From the NCBI RefSeq assembly GCF_012933505.1, contig NZ_JABBNB010000007.1:62001-126000 (forward strand): DNA of 64,000 nt. Direction: 5' to 3'. The notes beneath the pieces are model-generated. The model had not been told where the DNA came from, ran no database searches, and saw only the letters and a list, made by a program, of their open reading frames with translations. The position numbers and the translations under genes were made by a program. Below, piece after piece: positions 38,415-47,711 of this stretch. The DNA is from Gordonia asplenii. Its GTDB lineage: Bacteria; Actinomycetota; Actinomycetes; Mycobacteriales; Mycobacteriaceae. Within the stretch, counting starts at the first letter, position 1, and each line of letters opens with the position of its first letter.

Positions 38415-39722
38415 ATGAAGCACGCTCCCGATCTGCTCCGCATCGCAACGGCGGGCAGCGTCGACGATGGCAAGTCCACTCTCGTCGGGCGTCTGCTCTA
38501 CGACACGAAATCTGTTCTGGCAGACCAGATCGACGCCGTCACCAAGGCCTCGGTGGACCGCGGCCTTGATGGGCCCGACCTCTCGCTGCTCGTCGACGGT
38601 CTGCGCGCCGAGCGCGAGCAGGGCATCACCATCGACGTCGCGTACCGCTACTTCGCCACGCCCGCACGGTCTTTCGTGCTCGCCGACACCCCCGGCCACG
38701 TCCAATACACCCGCAACACGGTGTCCGGGGCGTCGACCGCACAGCTGGTGATCCTGCTCGTCGACGCCCGTAACGGCGTCGTCGCGCAGACCCGTCGGCA
38801 TGCCGCGGTGATGGCGCTCCTGGGTGTTCCGCAACTCGTGTTGGCGGTCAACAAGATCGACCTCGTCGACGACCCGGCGTCGAAGTACGCCGCGATCGTC
38901 GAGGAGTTCAGCGCACTGACGCGCTCGCTGGGCTGGAGCGACGACGAGGTCACCACGATCCCGGTGTCGGCGCTGCACGGCGACAACGTCGCGAGCCGTT
39001 CGGCGAACACGCCGTACTACGACGGTCCGTCGCTGATCGAGCACCTGGAGTCGGTGCCGAATGTCACCGAGCACAACCATGGCCCGCTCGGTCTGCGTTT
39101 CCCGGTGCAGTACGTGATTCGGCCCCGCACCGCCGAATTCCCCGACTACCGCGGCTATGCGGGCCAGATCGCCGCCGGCGCAGTCAGTGTCGGCGACGAG
39201 GTGACCATACTGCCGTCGGGCACGCGTTCGCGGATCAAGCAGATCGACACCGCCGACGGGCCGCTTGCGACGGCGCACGCGGGACGCAGCGTGACCCTGC
39301 TGCTCGACGACGACGTCGACATCTCGCGCGGCGACGTGATCGCGGCGGCGACCGACGCACCCGAGCCGATCCAGCAGTTCAGCGCCACGGTGTGCTGGCT
39401 CGCCGACAAGCCGCTGCGACCGGGTGCCCGACTGCTGCTCAAACACGGCACCAAGACCACGCAGGCGATCATCGGCGGCCTCGACGCCCTGTTCGACGAA
39501 CAGAACCTGGCACTGGTCGACGCGCCGGAGTCCTTGGAGCTCAACCACATCGGGCGGATCAGCGTGCAGACCGCCGAGCCGATCGCGGCTGACGACTACG
39601 CGACGAGCCGTGAGTCGGGCAGCTTCCTGCTGATCGACCCGCAGGGTGGCAACACCCTGGCCGCCGGCCTGGTCGGCGACGCGTTGGCGCCGTTGCACCT
39701 GTCGGTCGCGCAGCCCGCCTGA
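38415..39722 (+). CDS. cysN: Sulfate adenylyltransferase subunit 1 (GTPase), without APS kinase domain
   Basis: A 435-residue EF-Tu-like GTPase that drives the CysD reaction. G1 GSVDDGKST is at 14-22, with DTPGH and NKID following. The three EF-Tu-like domains are complete and the protein ends there. In M. tuberculosis a CysC (APS kinase) domain is fused to the C-terminus; here it is missing, in keeping with a pathway that uses APS, not PAPS, for reduction. Confidence 0.95.
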   Translation: MKHAPDLLRIATAGSVDDGKSTLVGRLLYDTKSVLADQIDAVTKASVDRGLDGPDLSLLVDGLRAEREQGITIDVAYRYFATPARSFVLADTPGHVQYTRNTVSGASTAQLVILLVDARNGVVAQTRRHAAVMALLGVPQLVLAVNKIDLVDDPASKYAAIVEEFSALTRSLGWSDDEVTTIPVSALHGDNVASRSANTPYYDGPSLIEHLESVPNVTEHNHGPLGLRFPVQYVIRPRTAEFPDYRGYAGQIAAGAVSVGDEVTILPSGTRSRIKQIDTADGPLATAHAGRSVTLLLDDDVDISRGDVIAAATDAPEPIQQFSATVCWLADKPLRPGARLLLKHGTKTTQAIIGGLDALFDEQNLALVDAPESLELNHIGRISVQTAEPIAADDYATSRESGSFLLIDPQGGNTLAAGLVGDALAPLHLSVAQPA

Positions 39723-39723
39723 G

Positions 39724-40479
39724 ATGACCGCTCCCGCACTGCTTCTCGTCGCGCACGGCAGTCGCGATCCCCGCTTCGCCGCGACCGCTGAGCGGGTGCG
39801 TTCGGCTGTCCGGACCGAATTGCCCGGCGTCACAGTCGGATTGAGCTATCTCGATCTGACTGAGCCGCTCGTCGGGGACGCGCTGTCGCAGCTCGCTGAG
39901 ACCGTCGGCGACGTGGTCGTGGTGCCGTTGCTCTTCGGTGACGGTTACCACAGCAGATTCGACCTGCCGGCGATCATCTCTGCGGCAAAACGGCAACATC
40001 CCGCCCTGCACGCGGTGCAGACGCGCGTCGTCGGCGACACCTCGCTCGTTCCAGCGCTGGCTGCACGGTTGGATGAGGCGGGCCTTCGCGGCTCCGACGG
40101 TGTGGTGATGTGCGCCGTGGGGTCGTCGGACGCCGACTCGGATGCGCAGGCGCGGCGTCGGGGCGCGGAGCTCAGCGCACTGACTAGAGTACCCGTCGAG
40201 GTGGTGTTCGCGACGAAGTTGGGGCGAGCAGACGCCGAATTACGTAGGGCGGCAAGCAGACTGCGGTCCCAAGGCGCTCGGCGTATCGCCCTGAGTCCGT
40301 ACTTCCTGTCGGCGGGACTGCTGACCGAGCGGGTCAACGAGAGACTACGTGCGCTGGAACCCGGCGTCGTAGTGGCCGGTGCCATCGGGGATCACCCGGC
40401 GTTGACCGCCGCCGTCGTCGAGCGGTTCGCTGCGGCTCGGCCAGTGGTCGACACCACGCTGGCCGTCACGGCTTCCTGA
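39724..40479 (+). CDS. Sirohydrochlorin chelatase family protein (CbiX/SirB type)
   Basis: A 251-residue two-domain chelatase. The first His is in LLVAHGSRDPRF and the second half carries the matching fold (LSPYFLSAGLLTERV). It would insert iron into sirohydrochlorin to give siroheme for SirA, which its place at the end of the operon suggests. Cobalt insertion for B12 is the alternative. Begins 2 nt after the cysN stop codon. Ortholog Rv2393 also follows sirA-cysH in M. tuberculosis. Confidence 0.88.
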   Translation: MTAPALLLVAHGSRDPRFAATAERVRSAVRTELPGVTVGLSYLDLTEPLVGDALSQLAETVGDVVVVPLLFGDGYHSRFDLPAIISAAKRQHPALHAVQTRVVGDTSLVPALAARLDEAGLRGSDGVVMCAVGSSDADSDAQARRRGAELSALTRVPVEVVFATKLGRADAELRRAASRLRSQGARRIALSPYFLSAGLLTERVNERLRALEPGVVVAGAIGDHPALTAAVVERFAAARPVVDTTLAVTAS

Positions 40480-40523
40480 GGTACCTCGCTGGTTGAGCGT
40501 GGATCCGCTGATGGCACTCCCTC

Positions 40524-40777
40524 CGCTGGTTGAGCGTGTCGAAACCCGTGGATTGAGCGAGCGCAGCGAGTCGAAATCACCGTGGCACAACAGACTTGGC
40601 GCGACCCTCAGCTCGCCTGCCGATCGTGTGATCGTCTTCAGTCGAATGCACCCAGCAGGTGCATTCGCCGGTTGGGCTGATGGTGGCTGTCCTCGCCAGC
40701 CGCGACTCACCGAAATCCGTTGTGTCACCGTGGTTTCGACACGCTCGTCGCTAACGCTCCTCACGGCTCAACCAGCG
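40524..40777. repeat. Fold-back (MITE-like) repeat, copy 2
   Basis: About 254 bp. The right end (40720-40777) is almost identical to 521-579, and the middle (GCACCCAGCAGGTGCATTCG...CGGTTGGGCTG) matches 450-495. The left end is longer, with extra GATTGAGCGAGCGCAGCGAG. The gap 40480-40826 holds this element plus one stray half-copy at about 40489-40505. No gene. Confidence 0.7.
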
Positions 40778-40826
40778 GATAGGGCCTGCCGTCGGTGAAT
40801 CCGACGCTCAACCACCGAATGGGACA

Positions 40827-41774
40827 TCAGCGTTCGTCGTCGGTACGCAGAACGCTGTTGCGATAGTCGCGGGGCGGCTGGCCGTACTGACGCCGAAAGG
40901 CACGACTGAACGCCGCTTCGGAGTCGTACCCGACGGCGTGGGCGATCTGACTGGAAGGTGCCGAGGTGTTCCGCAGTTTTTCCGCGGCGACCATCAATCG
41001 GCGCTCGATGAGATAAGCCGCGGGCGAGAGCCCCACTTTCGCCCGGAACCGAGCCGCGAACGATGATCGTGACTGCTGGGTCAATCGCGCCAGATCGTCG
41101 ACGCTCCATGGCTTCCCCGGCTCCCGGTGAATCACCTCCAGCGCGGGCGCGAGCTGCGCGTCCAAGGCCGCGGCGAGCGGTCCGCTTCCCGTCTTGGTCG
41201 ACGACGACCACTCGCGTAGCGCGTGAATCAACAGCAGGTCGAGGATCCGGCCAATCATCACCGACGCTCCCGGTCGATGCGGTTCGATCTCGGCCACGAG
41301 CAGCTGGGCGGCCAACGGCTGCCACTCGTGCCCGGCGGCGGCTCGCACGACGACGATCGGCGGCAACTCGTCGAGTAGACCGGCACCGACGTCGGTCGCA
41401 CGGTAGCTCCCAGTGACCCAGGCCGCCGCGGCGGGTGACACGCCATACCGGTCGCCCGCTCCGAGCGGTCGGGCTCGGCCGGCGGCGCCCGGTGAGACGA
41501 CCTGATGCTGCACACCCCGCGCCAACAAACACAGGTCTCCCGCCGCCATCTCCACATCGGGGACGCCTGCACCCGCTATCACGATCGGAGCCTCGGCCAG
41601 ATGAACCACCGGCCCGCCCGCGAAGATCGTCACGCGGAACGGGAGGGGCGGTGCCCACCGCGACGCCGCGACACCGCGCAGTGCGACCGCGCGAATGGTG
41701 TCGGAAAGTACGTCGGAACGATCATCGACCAGTAGGTCTGGAGGATCAGCAATATCTCGTGGATTCTCAGTCAT
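40827..41774 (-). CDS. AraC-family regulator with cupin_6 N-terminus
   Basis: A 315-residue activator/repressor. The N-terminal half has the cupin_6 ligand-binding layout (PVVHLAEAPIVIAGAGVPDVEMAAGDLCLLARGVQHQV). Two helix-turn-helix units fill the C-terminus (SVDDLARLTQQSRSSFAARFRAKVG and SSQIAHAVGYDSEAAFSRAFRRQYGQPPRDYR). It is divergent from a hydrolase gene 92 bp away, which it probably controls. Effector unknown. Confidence 0.88.
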   Translation of the reverse strand: MTENPRDIADPPDLLVDDRSDVLSDTIRAVALRGVAASRWAPPLPFRVTIFAGGPVVHLAEAPIVIAGAGVPDVEMAAGDLCLLARGVQHQVVSPGAAGRARPLGAGDRYGVSPAAAAWVTGSYRATDVGAGLLDELPPIVVVRAAAGHEWQPLAAQLLVAEIEPHRPGASVMIGRILDLLLIHALREWSSSTKTGSGPLAAALDAQLAPALEVIHREPGKPWSVDDLARLTQQSRSSFAARFRAKVGLSPAAYLIERRLMVAAEKLRNTSAPSSQIAHAVGYDSEAAFSRAFRRQYGQPPRDYRNSVLRTDDER

Positions 41775-41866
41775 GGATCTTGTCCGGATCGCCGAATACG
41801 GTCGACATGTCAGCCAAACGTACGCCGATCGACCGCAATCGGCGACAACTATCGAAGGAACCTGCC

Positions 41867-42565
41867 ATGTCCACAATTCCCGCCATCGTATTGGTCCACG
41901 GCTTCTGGGGAGGTGCAGCCCACTGGGCCAACGTGATCGTCGAGCTGAGGAGGCGGGGCTACACCGACGTACACGCCGTCGAGAACCCGCTGACGTCACT
42001 CGCCGACGACGCCGCGCGCACTCGGCAGATGATCGCCCAGATCGACGGGCCGGTCCTGCTCGTCGGACACTCCTATGGCGGCGCGGTGATCACCGAGGCC
42101 GGTACCGCACCCAACGTCGTCGGACTGGTGTACATCGCAGCGTTCGCCCCGGACGCCGGCGAGAGCCCCGGCCAGATCACCGAGTCGAACCCGCCCGCGG
42201 CGTTCGAGAACATCGCGCCCGACTCCGACGGCTACCTGTGGGTCAAGCCGGACAAGTTCCACGAGAGTTTCGCCCAGGACCTCACCGAGGATGAAGCGTG
42301 GGTGATGGCCGTCACCCAGAAGGCTCCGCTCGGAAGCACCTTCGGCGACAACGTCACCGAGCCCGCGTGGCGGACCAGGCCGAGCTGGTATCAGGTGTCG
42401 CGCGACGACCGCATGATCAACCCAGACAATCAGCGCCGGATGGCCGGTCGCCTCGAAGCCCGCAAGGTCATCGAACTCGACGCAAGCCACGCTTCACTGG
42501 CGTCGAAGCCCGTCGAGGTCACCGACCTCATCGTCGAGGCAGCGGGAACCGTCGCAGGCAACTGA
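41867..42565 (+). CDS. Alpha/beta hydrolase (EstC/MenH-like)
   Basis: A 232-residue hydrolase. The oxyanion HGFWGGAAHW (11-20), Ser69 in GHSYGG, and His in DASHASL form the triad. Proteins of this type (signature VLVHGFWGGAAHW) are small-molecule esterases, frequently under an AraC regulator that is divergent. GAAGGAACCTGCC precedes the ATG, a good ribosome site. Substrate not predictable. Confidence 0.87.
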   Translation: MSTIPAIVLVHGFWGGAAHWANVIVELRRRGYTDVHAVENPLTSLADDAARTRQMIAQIDGPVLLVGHSYGGAVITEAGTAPNVVGLVYIAAFAPDAGESPGQITESNPPAAFENIAPDSDGYLWVKPDKFHESFAQDLTEDEAWVMAVTQKAPLGSTFGDNVTEPAWRTRPSWYQVSRDDRMINPDNQRRMAGRLEARKVIELDASHASLASKPVEVTDLIVEAAGTVAGN

Positions 42566-42671
42566 CTGCCGGATCCCCGGGGAACCCGCGCACGCGAAAT
42601 GATGAGGTTACCGAACCGATATCGGCGTCACCTTGTTACTGGTGGGGCAATTCGTGTTTAGTGTGAATATT

Positions 42672-43511
42672 GTGGCATCAATTCTTCGTCGTTCTCGCCT
42701 GCTCCGACGCGTCTGCACCGGTGCGTTCAGCGTTGGGGCAACCGTCGCGCTGACCGCTTCCCCGGCGTCGGCGAACATCCTGGGCGATATGGCAGGTGCG
42801 CTGGCACCGGCCGTCTCCGCCGGATCGTCGGACTTCGGTCTGCAAGATCTGCTGAAGCGGTTGTTTCCGGACAGCGGTGGCACCACGGGTAAGACGCGGT
42901 GCACCTCGGTGATCCAGATCGGTGACTCGACGTCGGTCGCGGCCGACAACGCGAGCATGCTCGCGGGCGCCGCGAACACGGCTTCGGCGCAGTACAAGCG
43001 GGTCGGCGCGACGTCGGTGACCGTCGATGCGGTCAGCGGCCGCGCCGTCGTCGGGGGTCCGTCCCCAGATGCGGAGCACGCCGTCGCATCCCGGCTCGCC
43101 GCCGGCGCTCGGGGCTGCTGGGTCATCGCGATGGGCGTCAACGATTCCGGGGCGATCAGCTCGGGCAGTTCGGTCACCGCCGACCAACGCATCGCGCGGA
43201 TCATGACTCAGCTAAGCGGTCAACCGGTGCTGTGGCCGACGGTGATGTCGTCGAATCCAGCCAAGCCGGCATTCAACGCAGCAGCGATGAACACCTTCAA
43301 CGACGCGCTGCGTCGGGCCGCCGGCCGGTATAGCAACCTCGCCGTCTACGACTGGGCAGGCGCCGCGAAACCCAACCTGTATGCCGGCGACGGGATCCAC
43401 TACACCGCGGCCGGGACGACCGAACGCAACAAGCGGTTCGCCGACGCACTGGCCGCGTCCTATCCGTCCGGCGCCGTCGGCGCTACACCGACGGCGGCGT
43501 GGATCCGGTAG
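42672..43511 (+). CDS. Secreted SGNH hydrolase
   Basis: A 279-residue exported esterase/lipase-like protein. The signal peptide ends near ASA (residue 34). GDS with Ser86 in QIGDSTS, the Asn in MGVNDSG and the Asp/His in DGIHYTAAG make the SGNH set. The GTG at 42672 is chosen as start because TAGTGT lies 7 nt upstream, again a leaderless pattern; GTG at 42663 is possible. It converges on the acyltransferase gene, which also ends in an SGNH domain, 3 bp away. A role in removing or moving acyl groups on the envelope is inferred. Confidence 0.83.
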   Translation: MASILRRSRLLRRVCTGAFSVGATVALTASPASANILGDMAGALAPAVSAGSSDFGLQDLLKRLFPDSGGTTGKTRCTSVIQIGDSTSVAADNASMLAGAANTASAQYKRVGATSVTVDAVSGRAVVGGPSPDAEHAVASRLAAGARGCWVIAMGVNDSGAISSGSSVTADQRIARIMTQLSGQPVLWPTVMSSNPAKPAFNAAAMNTFNDALRRAAGRYSNLAVYDWAGAAKPNLYAGDGIHYTAAGTTERNKRFADALAASYPSGAVGATPTAAWIR

Positions 43512-43514
43512 GGA

Positions 43515-46505
43515 TCAGATCGGGCACGTGATGTTTGTGTCGCGCTTACCGGTCACGGCCTGACGCAGTCCGTCGGCGACCGCGTCGGCGTAGAGATAGG
43601 TTCCCTTGCCCTGCGGGTGAACACCGTCGCCGCGCAGGTACTGCTGATGGGTCGCCGCCTCCTGACACCACGGCGCGAGGTAGACGTTCGGATGTCGCGG
43701 CGCATAGCGCAGCACCTGCCGGGCAGCCTGCGGGATCCCGTCGACGGGACCGTAGGGCACCAACAGCACGATTTCGTGGCCCGGCCCGATCTCCTTCAGG
43801 ATCCGATCGAGTTGACCGTCGAAGGCCTGACCGTTCGTACCGAAGCCCAGTACCACGTACTTGCGCAAGGTACCCCGCGCGGCCAAGTTGTTGATCACCG
43901 TTTCACCGCCGGTGTAGTGCCGCGACACCTCGGCATCGATGTACATGCGCGGGAAGCGAAACAGCAGGGCCTGCGACGACGCGAGCATCACCGAGTCGCC
44001 GATGCCGGTGATCTCGTATCCCTCGGGCAGAGTCCGCGTCGGCGCGGCGGGCTTGGGCGGCGGAAGCGCCGCGGCCGCCGCATTCGCCTGCTGCTGCAGT
44101 TGTGCGAGTCGATCGAGACTCTGCTCCAGTTCCGACTTCTCCGGGCTGCGGCCCAACGCCGAGCCCGCGAGCATGGTGACCACCAACAGCAGCGCGACGA
44201 TCGCACCCGGCACGATCGCCTTCGACGCCCCGGCCAGCCACGCGATGACACCGCGCAGGCCACGACGTCGGAAGGGCGTCTCGATGTACCGGTAGGACAG
44301 CTCGGACAAGGCCAGAGCGACGATTACCGCGATCGCGCCGACCAGCCAGCCGGGCCACCGCAGGTCGTCGGGTCCGTCGCCGCCGAGTAGGTTGCGCGCG
44401 AACACCATGATCGGCCAGTGCCACAGGTAGAGGCTGAACGAGCGCGCGCCGAACCACCGCAGGGCGTCCAGGCGAAGCACCCAGACGATCGGTCCGGTCC
44501 CACCCAGCGCGCTGAAAATCACCACCGCGGTCAGCAGCGACGCACCGACCAACCCGCCGAGGTAGGTCAGCGCCGCGGTGTCGGGCAACGCGAAAAGTGC
44601 GACGACAAGGGTCACGAAGGCGAGGGTCGCGATGGTCCACGACGCGATCTCCACGCGTCGTCCGCGCGGTGCTCCGGGCCAGGAGTGCTCGACGTCGGCC
44701 GTCGCCGAAGTGACGAGCAACGCCAGCGCGGCGCCCGCCAGCAGACCGAAGGCGTGGGTGTCGGTGCCGAAGTAGATCCGGCTCGGGTCGGTGGCCGAGT
44801 CGTAGAGGAGCGCCATCGCGGTCGCCGACGCGGCGCCCAGGCCGACCGCCAGCGCTGCCGCGCCCCAGAGTCGGACACGCAACTTCTGCTTGCGCAGCAG
44901 CCACATCACGCCGAAGAACACCAATGGCCACACGACGTAGAACTGCTCTTCGATCGCCAGTGACCAGTAGTGCATGAAGATCTGCGGGGTGGTGTCGGCG
45001 AAGTAACTGTGCGACTCGGCGATCTGCTCCCAGTTGTTCACGAAGAACAGCGAGCTGAGGAATTGCGGCACCAGTTGCACCGCGACATCGCCGCCGATCA
45101 ACCCGGCAGCCGCGGTACCGACCAGCAAGACGGTGATCGCCGCGGGCAGAATACGGCGCGCACGACGCCGCCAGAATCCGCTCAGCGACGTCGTGCCGGT
45201 CGCACCGAATTCGCGGACCAGCAGCGATGTGATGAGAAACCCGGACAGCACGAAGAAGATGTCGACACCGAGATACCCGCCCCGCATGACATTGCCGAAG
45301 CAGTGGTAGACGACCACCGAGATGACCGCGATGCCACGCAGGCCGTCGAGCGCCAAGACACGGCGAATACCGCCCGGACCGCGTACCGGTTCGGGTTGAG
45401 ACTCGACCTTCGTCTCGGAGGGTGCCTCAGCCGTCGGTGGCGAATCGGTCTTGAGCGCCGTTCCGACGAGACCCATCGGCTTCGTCACCGGCTCGGTTGC
45501 CGCCGTGCCGAAAACCAAGCGCTCGGTGACCGCCTCCGACTCGGCAGCCATGACGGCGACGGGCAGCCGCTCGGTCACCGTCTCATCGTCGGCCGTGGGC
45601 TCCGCGGCAACCTCGGAAGAAGCTTCGACGTCGGCGTCCGACTCGGGCTCGGCCTCCGGTGCGGTGTCCGACGTGGTGTCGGCGTCTGGCTCGACAGTGG
45701 CGTCGGCGTCGGCTTCCGGTTCGACGTCGACGTCTGGCGCGACAGCGACGTCAGCGGCGGCGTCCGATTCGGCCTCGACGTCGGCGGCAGGTTCAGCGCC
45801 CGCCTCTAGGTCAACGTCGGCGTCCAGTTCGGCGTTTGCCGCCACGGGCGCTTCATCGTCCGACTCCGGATCCGCGTCCGCGACGACTCCACCGTCGGAT
45901 ACTGCTTCAGCGTCCGGTTCCGCTTCGTCTGACTCGAGCTCCTCTGACTCGAGCGCGGCCTTCGAATCGACCTCGACGTGGGCCACAGACTCGTCAGCCG
46001 CGGACTCGTCGTCGGTCGCCGAGTCGGCCTCCGACTCCGTGTCTGCCGCTACATCTGCCTCTGGTTCACCGTGGGCCTCAGCATCACCATCAGTCTCAAT
46101 CTCAACGTCAGACTCAGCGTCCGATTCGCCGCTATTAGCCGACTCGTCGTCCGACTCCGCGTCAGCGGCGGACTCGTCTCCCGCGGCCGACTCGGACTCG
46201 TCATCGAGGTCGACGTCCGACTGGGCGACAGGCGCCGCGTTCTCGGCGGCGACGTCGTCGACAGTCTCGTCATCGCCGACGTCCTCGGCGGACTCGTCGT
46301 CGGCGTCCCGCACGGCCGGCTTGGGTTCGAAGTGCCGGCGACGGCCGCGAAGATGCGGGAATGCCGCGTCACGCTGGGACGACTCGTTGATCGGAGTCAG
46401 TGAGTCGTCGATCTCCGGGTGCTCGACGTGGCCCGGGCGCTCCTCCTGCTCGACCTGCTCCCCGCTATGCGGAGCCGACGACGACGAACGGGTGGTGATC
46501 GGCAC
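43515..46505 (-). CDS. OatA-like acyltransferase (AT3 + SGNH) with a long acidic N-terminal tail
   Basis: A 996-residue membrane O-acyltransferase. The first 370 residues are mostly Asp, Glu, Ala, Ser and Val in no fixed repeat, expected to be cytoplasmic and disordered. Then comes an acyltransferase_3 domain (about 385-735) with LDGLRGIAVISVVVYH, GVDIFFVLSGFLI and HYWSLAIEEQFYVVWP, ten or so helices. A stalk with Ala/Gln/Pro (about 765-800) leads to an outer SGNH domain (GIGDSVM, FGTNGQ, DGVHPQ). It acylates a wall polysaccharide or peptidoglycan. GTG at 46505 has AGGAG 4 nt upstream. Confidence 0.85.
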   Translation of the reverse strand: MPITTRSSSSAPHSGEQVEQEERPGHVEHPEIDDSLTPINESSQRDAAFPHLRGRRRHFEPKPAVRDADDESAEDVGDDETVDDVAAENAAPVAQSDVDLDDESESAAGDESAADAESDDESANSGESDAESDVEIETDGDAEAHGEPEADVAADTESEADSATDDESAADESVAHVEVDSKAALESEELESDEAEPDAEAVSDGGVVADADPESDDEAPVAANAELDADVDLEAGAEPAADVEAESDAAADVAVAPDVDVEPEADADATVEPDADTTSDTAPEAEPESDADVEASSEVAAEPTADDETVTERLPVAVMAAESEAVTERLVFGTAATEPVTKPMGLVGTALKTDSPPTAEAPSETKVESQPEPVRGPGGIRRVLALDGLRGIAVISVVVYHCFGNVMRGGYLGVDIFFVLSGFLITSLLVREFGATGTTSLSGFWRRRARRILPAAITVLLVGTAAAGLIGGDVAVQLVPQFLSSLFFVNNWEQIAESHSYFADTTPQIFMHYWSLAIEEQFYVVWPLVFFGVMWLLRKQKLRVRLWGAAALAVGLGAASATAMALLYDSATDPSRIYFGTDTHAFGLLAGAALALLVTSATADVEHSWPGAPRGRRVEIASWTIATLAFVTLVVALFALPDTAALTYLGGLVGASLLTAVVIFSALGGTGPIVWVLRLDALRWFGARSFSLYLWHWPIMVFARNLLGGDGPDDLRWPGWLVGAIAVIVALALSELSYRYIETPFRRRGLRGVIAWLAGASKAIVPGAIVALLLVVTMLAGSALGRSPEKSELEQSLDRLAQLQQQANAAAAALPPPKPAAPTRTLPEGYEITGIGDSVMLASSQALLFRFPRMYIDAEVSRHYTGGETVINNLAARGTLRKYVVLGFGTNGQAFDGQLDRILKEIGPGHEIVLLVPYGPVDGIPQAARQVLRYAPRHPNVYLAPWCQEAATHQQYLRGDGVHPQGKGTYLYADAVADGLRQAVTGKRDTNITCPI

Positions 46506-46587
46506 AGGGCTCCTGTCATGTCGCGCGCGGCAGCCAGACCGTGACGACACAGTCGTGACGGGCCACGAGGTTTCGGATTTCCCTACG

Positions 46588-46593
46588 ATTTTA
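46588..46593 (-). promoter_or_regulatory. -10 box of the acyltransferase gene
   Basis: On the minus strand TAAAAT lies 83 nt before the GTG start, the only A/T-rich hexamer in a GC-rich gap. It would give a 5' leader of about 76 nt. Not supported by a clear -35. Confidence 0.35.
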
Positions 46594-46661
46594 GTGGGCC
46601 GACGCCGTAGCGCGAATTCGAGTGAGATGTTTCACCCGATCAGTGGACGGACCAAATGCAG

Positions 46662-46709
46662 CAGCGGCGTCTCCCGTCGCCCCCACGGGAGCGAGCGGAA
46701 ACGCCGCTG
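46662..46709 (-). terminator. Terminator after cysA
   Basis: Nested stems, CAGCGGCGT/ACGCCGCTG outside and CTCCCGT/ACGGGAG inside, form one long hairpin 10 bp past the cysA stop codon. Confidence 0.7.
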
Positions 46710-46718
46710 GATACTCGC

Positions 46719-47711
46719 CTAAGCGCTGATCTCCGGTACCTTCGTCGCGCGGGCGTAGACCTCCTCGCCGGTACGTAGCCCCAGTGCGTTGGCATCGCCG
46801 CGGGTGACCTGCGCGAGAAATTCCTCGCCGGTCGCGGTGGCCACGAGATCGACGCGGGTCTCGAAGCCGAGGTGCACGACGCGCTGCACGGTGGCCTTGA
46901 TGACGCCGGTGTCCAGCTCGGCGTCGAGCGACGGCCACGCCAGTTCGGGAGTGCGTCCGAGCCGGATGTCGTGCGGGCGGACCAATTCGCCGTTGACCCG
47001 CACGGTCGAGCCGAGGAAGGACGCGACGAAGACGTTGGCAGGGCGATCGTAGAGGTCGTCCGGTGTACCGATCTGCTCGATGCGCCCCTTGTTGAGGACG
47101 GCGATGCGATCGGACACGTCGAGCGCCTCCTGCTGGTCGTGGGTAACCAGCACCGTGGTCACGTGGACCTCATCGTGCAAGCGCCGCAACCACTTTCGAA
47201 GGTCTTCCCGGACCTTCGCGTCGAGCGCGCCGAACGGCTCGTCGAGCAGCAGCACCTTGGGATCCACCGCGAGGGCCCGCGCGAGGGCCATACGCTGACG
47301 CTGTCCACCCGACAGCTGAGCCGGGAAACGACGCTGGAATCCGACGAGCCCGACGATCTCCAACAGTTCGTCGACCTTCGCCTCGACTTCGGCCTTCGGC
47401 TTCTTGCGGATCTTCAGCCCGAATGCGACGTTGTCGCGTACCGACAGGTGTTTGAACGCGGCATAGTGCTGGAACACGAAGCCGATGTCACGCTGCTGCG
47501 GCGAGGCATGAGTGACGTCTTTTCCGTTGATCTCGATGCTGCCGGAGTCCAGCGAGTCCAGGCCGGCGATCGAACGCAGCAGCGTCGACTTGCCGGAGCC
47601 GGACGGGCCGAGCAACGACGTCAACGACCCTTCGGGGATATCGATGGACACATTGTCGAGCGCGGCGAAGTCACCGTAGTGCTTGTTCGCGCCGGTAACC
47701 GAGATGGACAT
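46719..47711 (-). CDS. cysA: Sulfate ABC transporter, ATP-binding protein
   Basis: A 330-residue ATPase that powers sulfate/thiosulfate import. Walker A GPSGSGKST is at 35-43, the signature LSGGQRQRMALARAL and Walker B LLLDEPFGALD are intact, and a TOBE-like regulatory tail covers 230-330. The gene directly follows cysW with no gap. Operon order on the minus strand is binding protein, cysT, cysW, cysA, as in M. tuberculosis. Confidence 0.96.
   Translation of the reverse strand: MSISVTGANKHYGDFAALDNVSIDIPEGSLTSLLGPSGSGKSTLLRSIAGLDSLDSGSIEINGKDVTHASPQQRDIGFVFQHYAAFKHLSVRDNVAFGLKIRKKPKAEVEAKVDELLEIVGLVGFQRRFPAQLSGGQRQRMALARALAVDPKVLLLDEPFGALDAKVREDLRKWLRRLHDEVHVTTVLVTHDQQEALDVSDRIAVLNKGRIEQIGTPDDLYDRPANVFVASFLGSTVRVNGELVRPHDIRLGRTPELAWPSLDAELDTGVIKATVQRVVHLGFETRVDLVATATGEEFLAQVTRGDANALGLRTGEEVYARATKVPEISA

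Noticed and set aside
45451..46722. A 423-residue Ser/Ala/Thr frame on the plus strand opposite the acyltransferase tail
   Set aside because: It is the antisense of Asp/Glu/Ala codons (GAC, GAG, GCG), which always gives Ser/Val/Arg-type frames. No start signal and no homology by eye.
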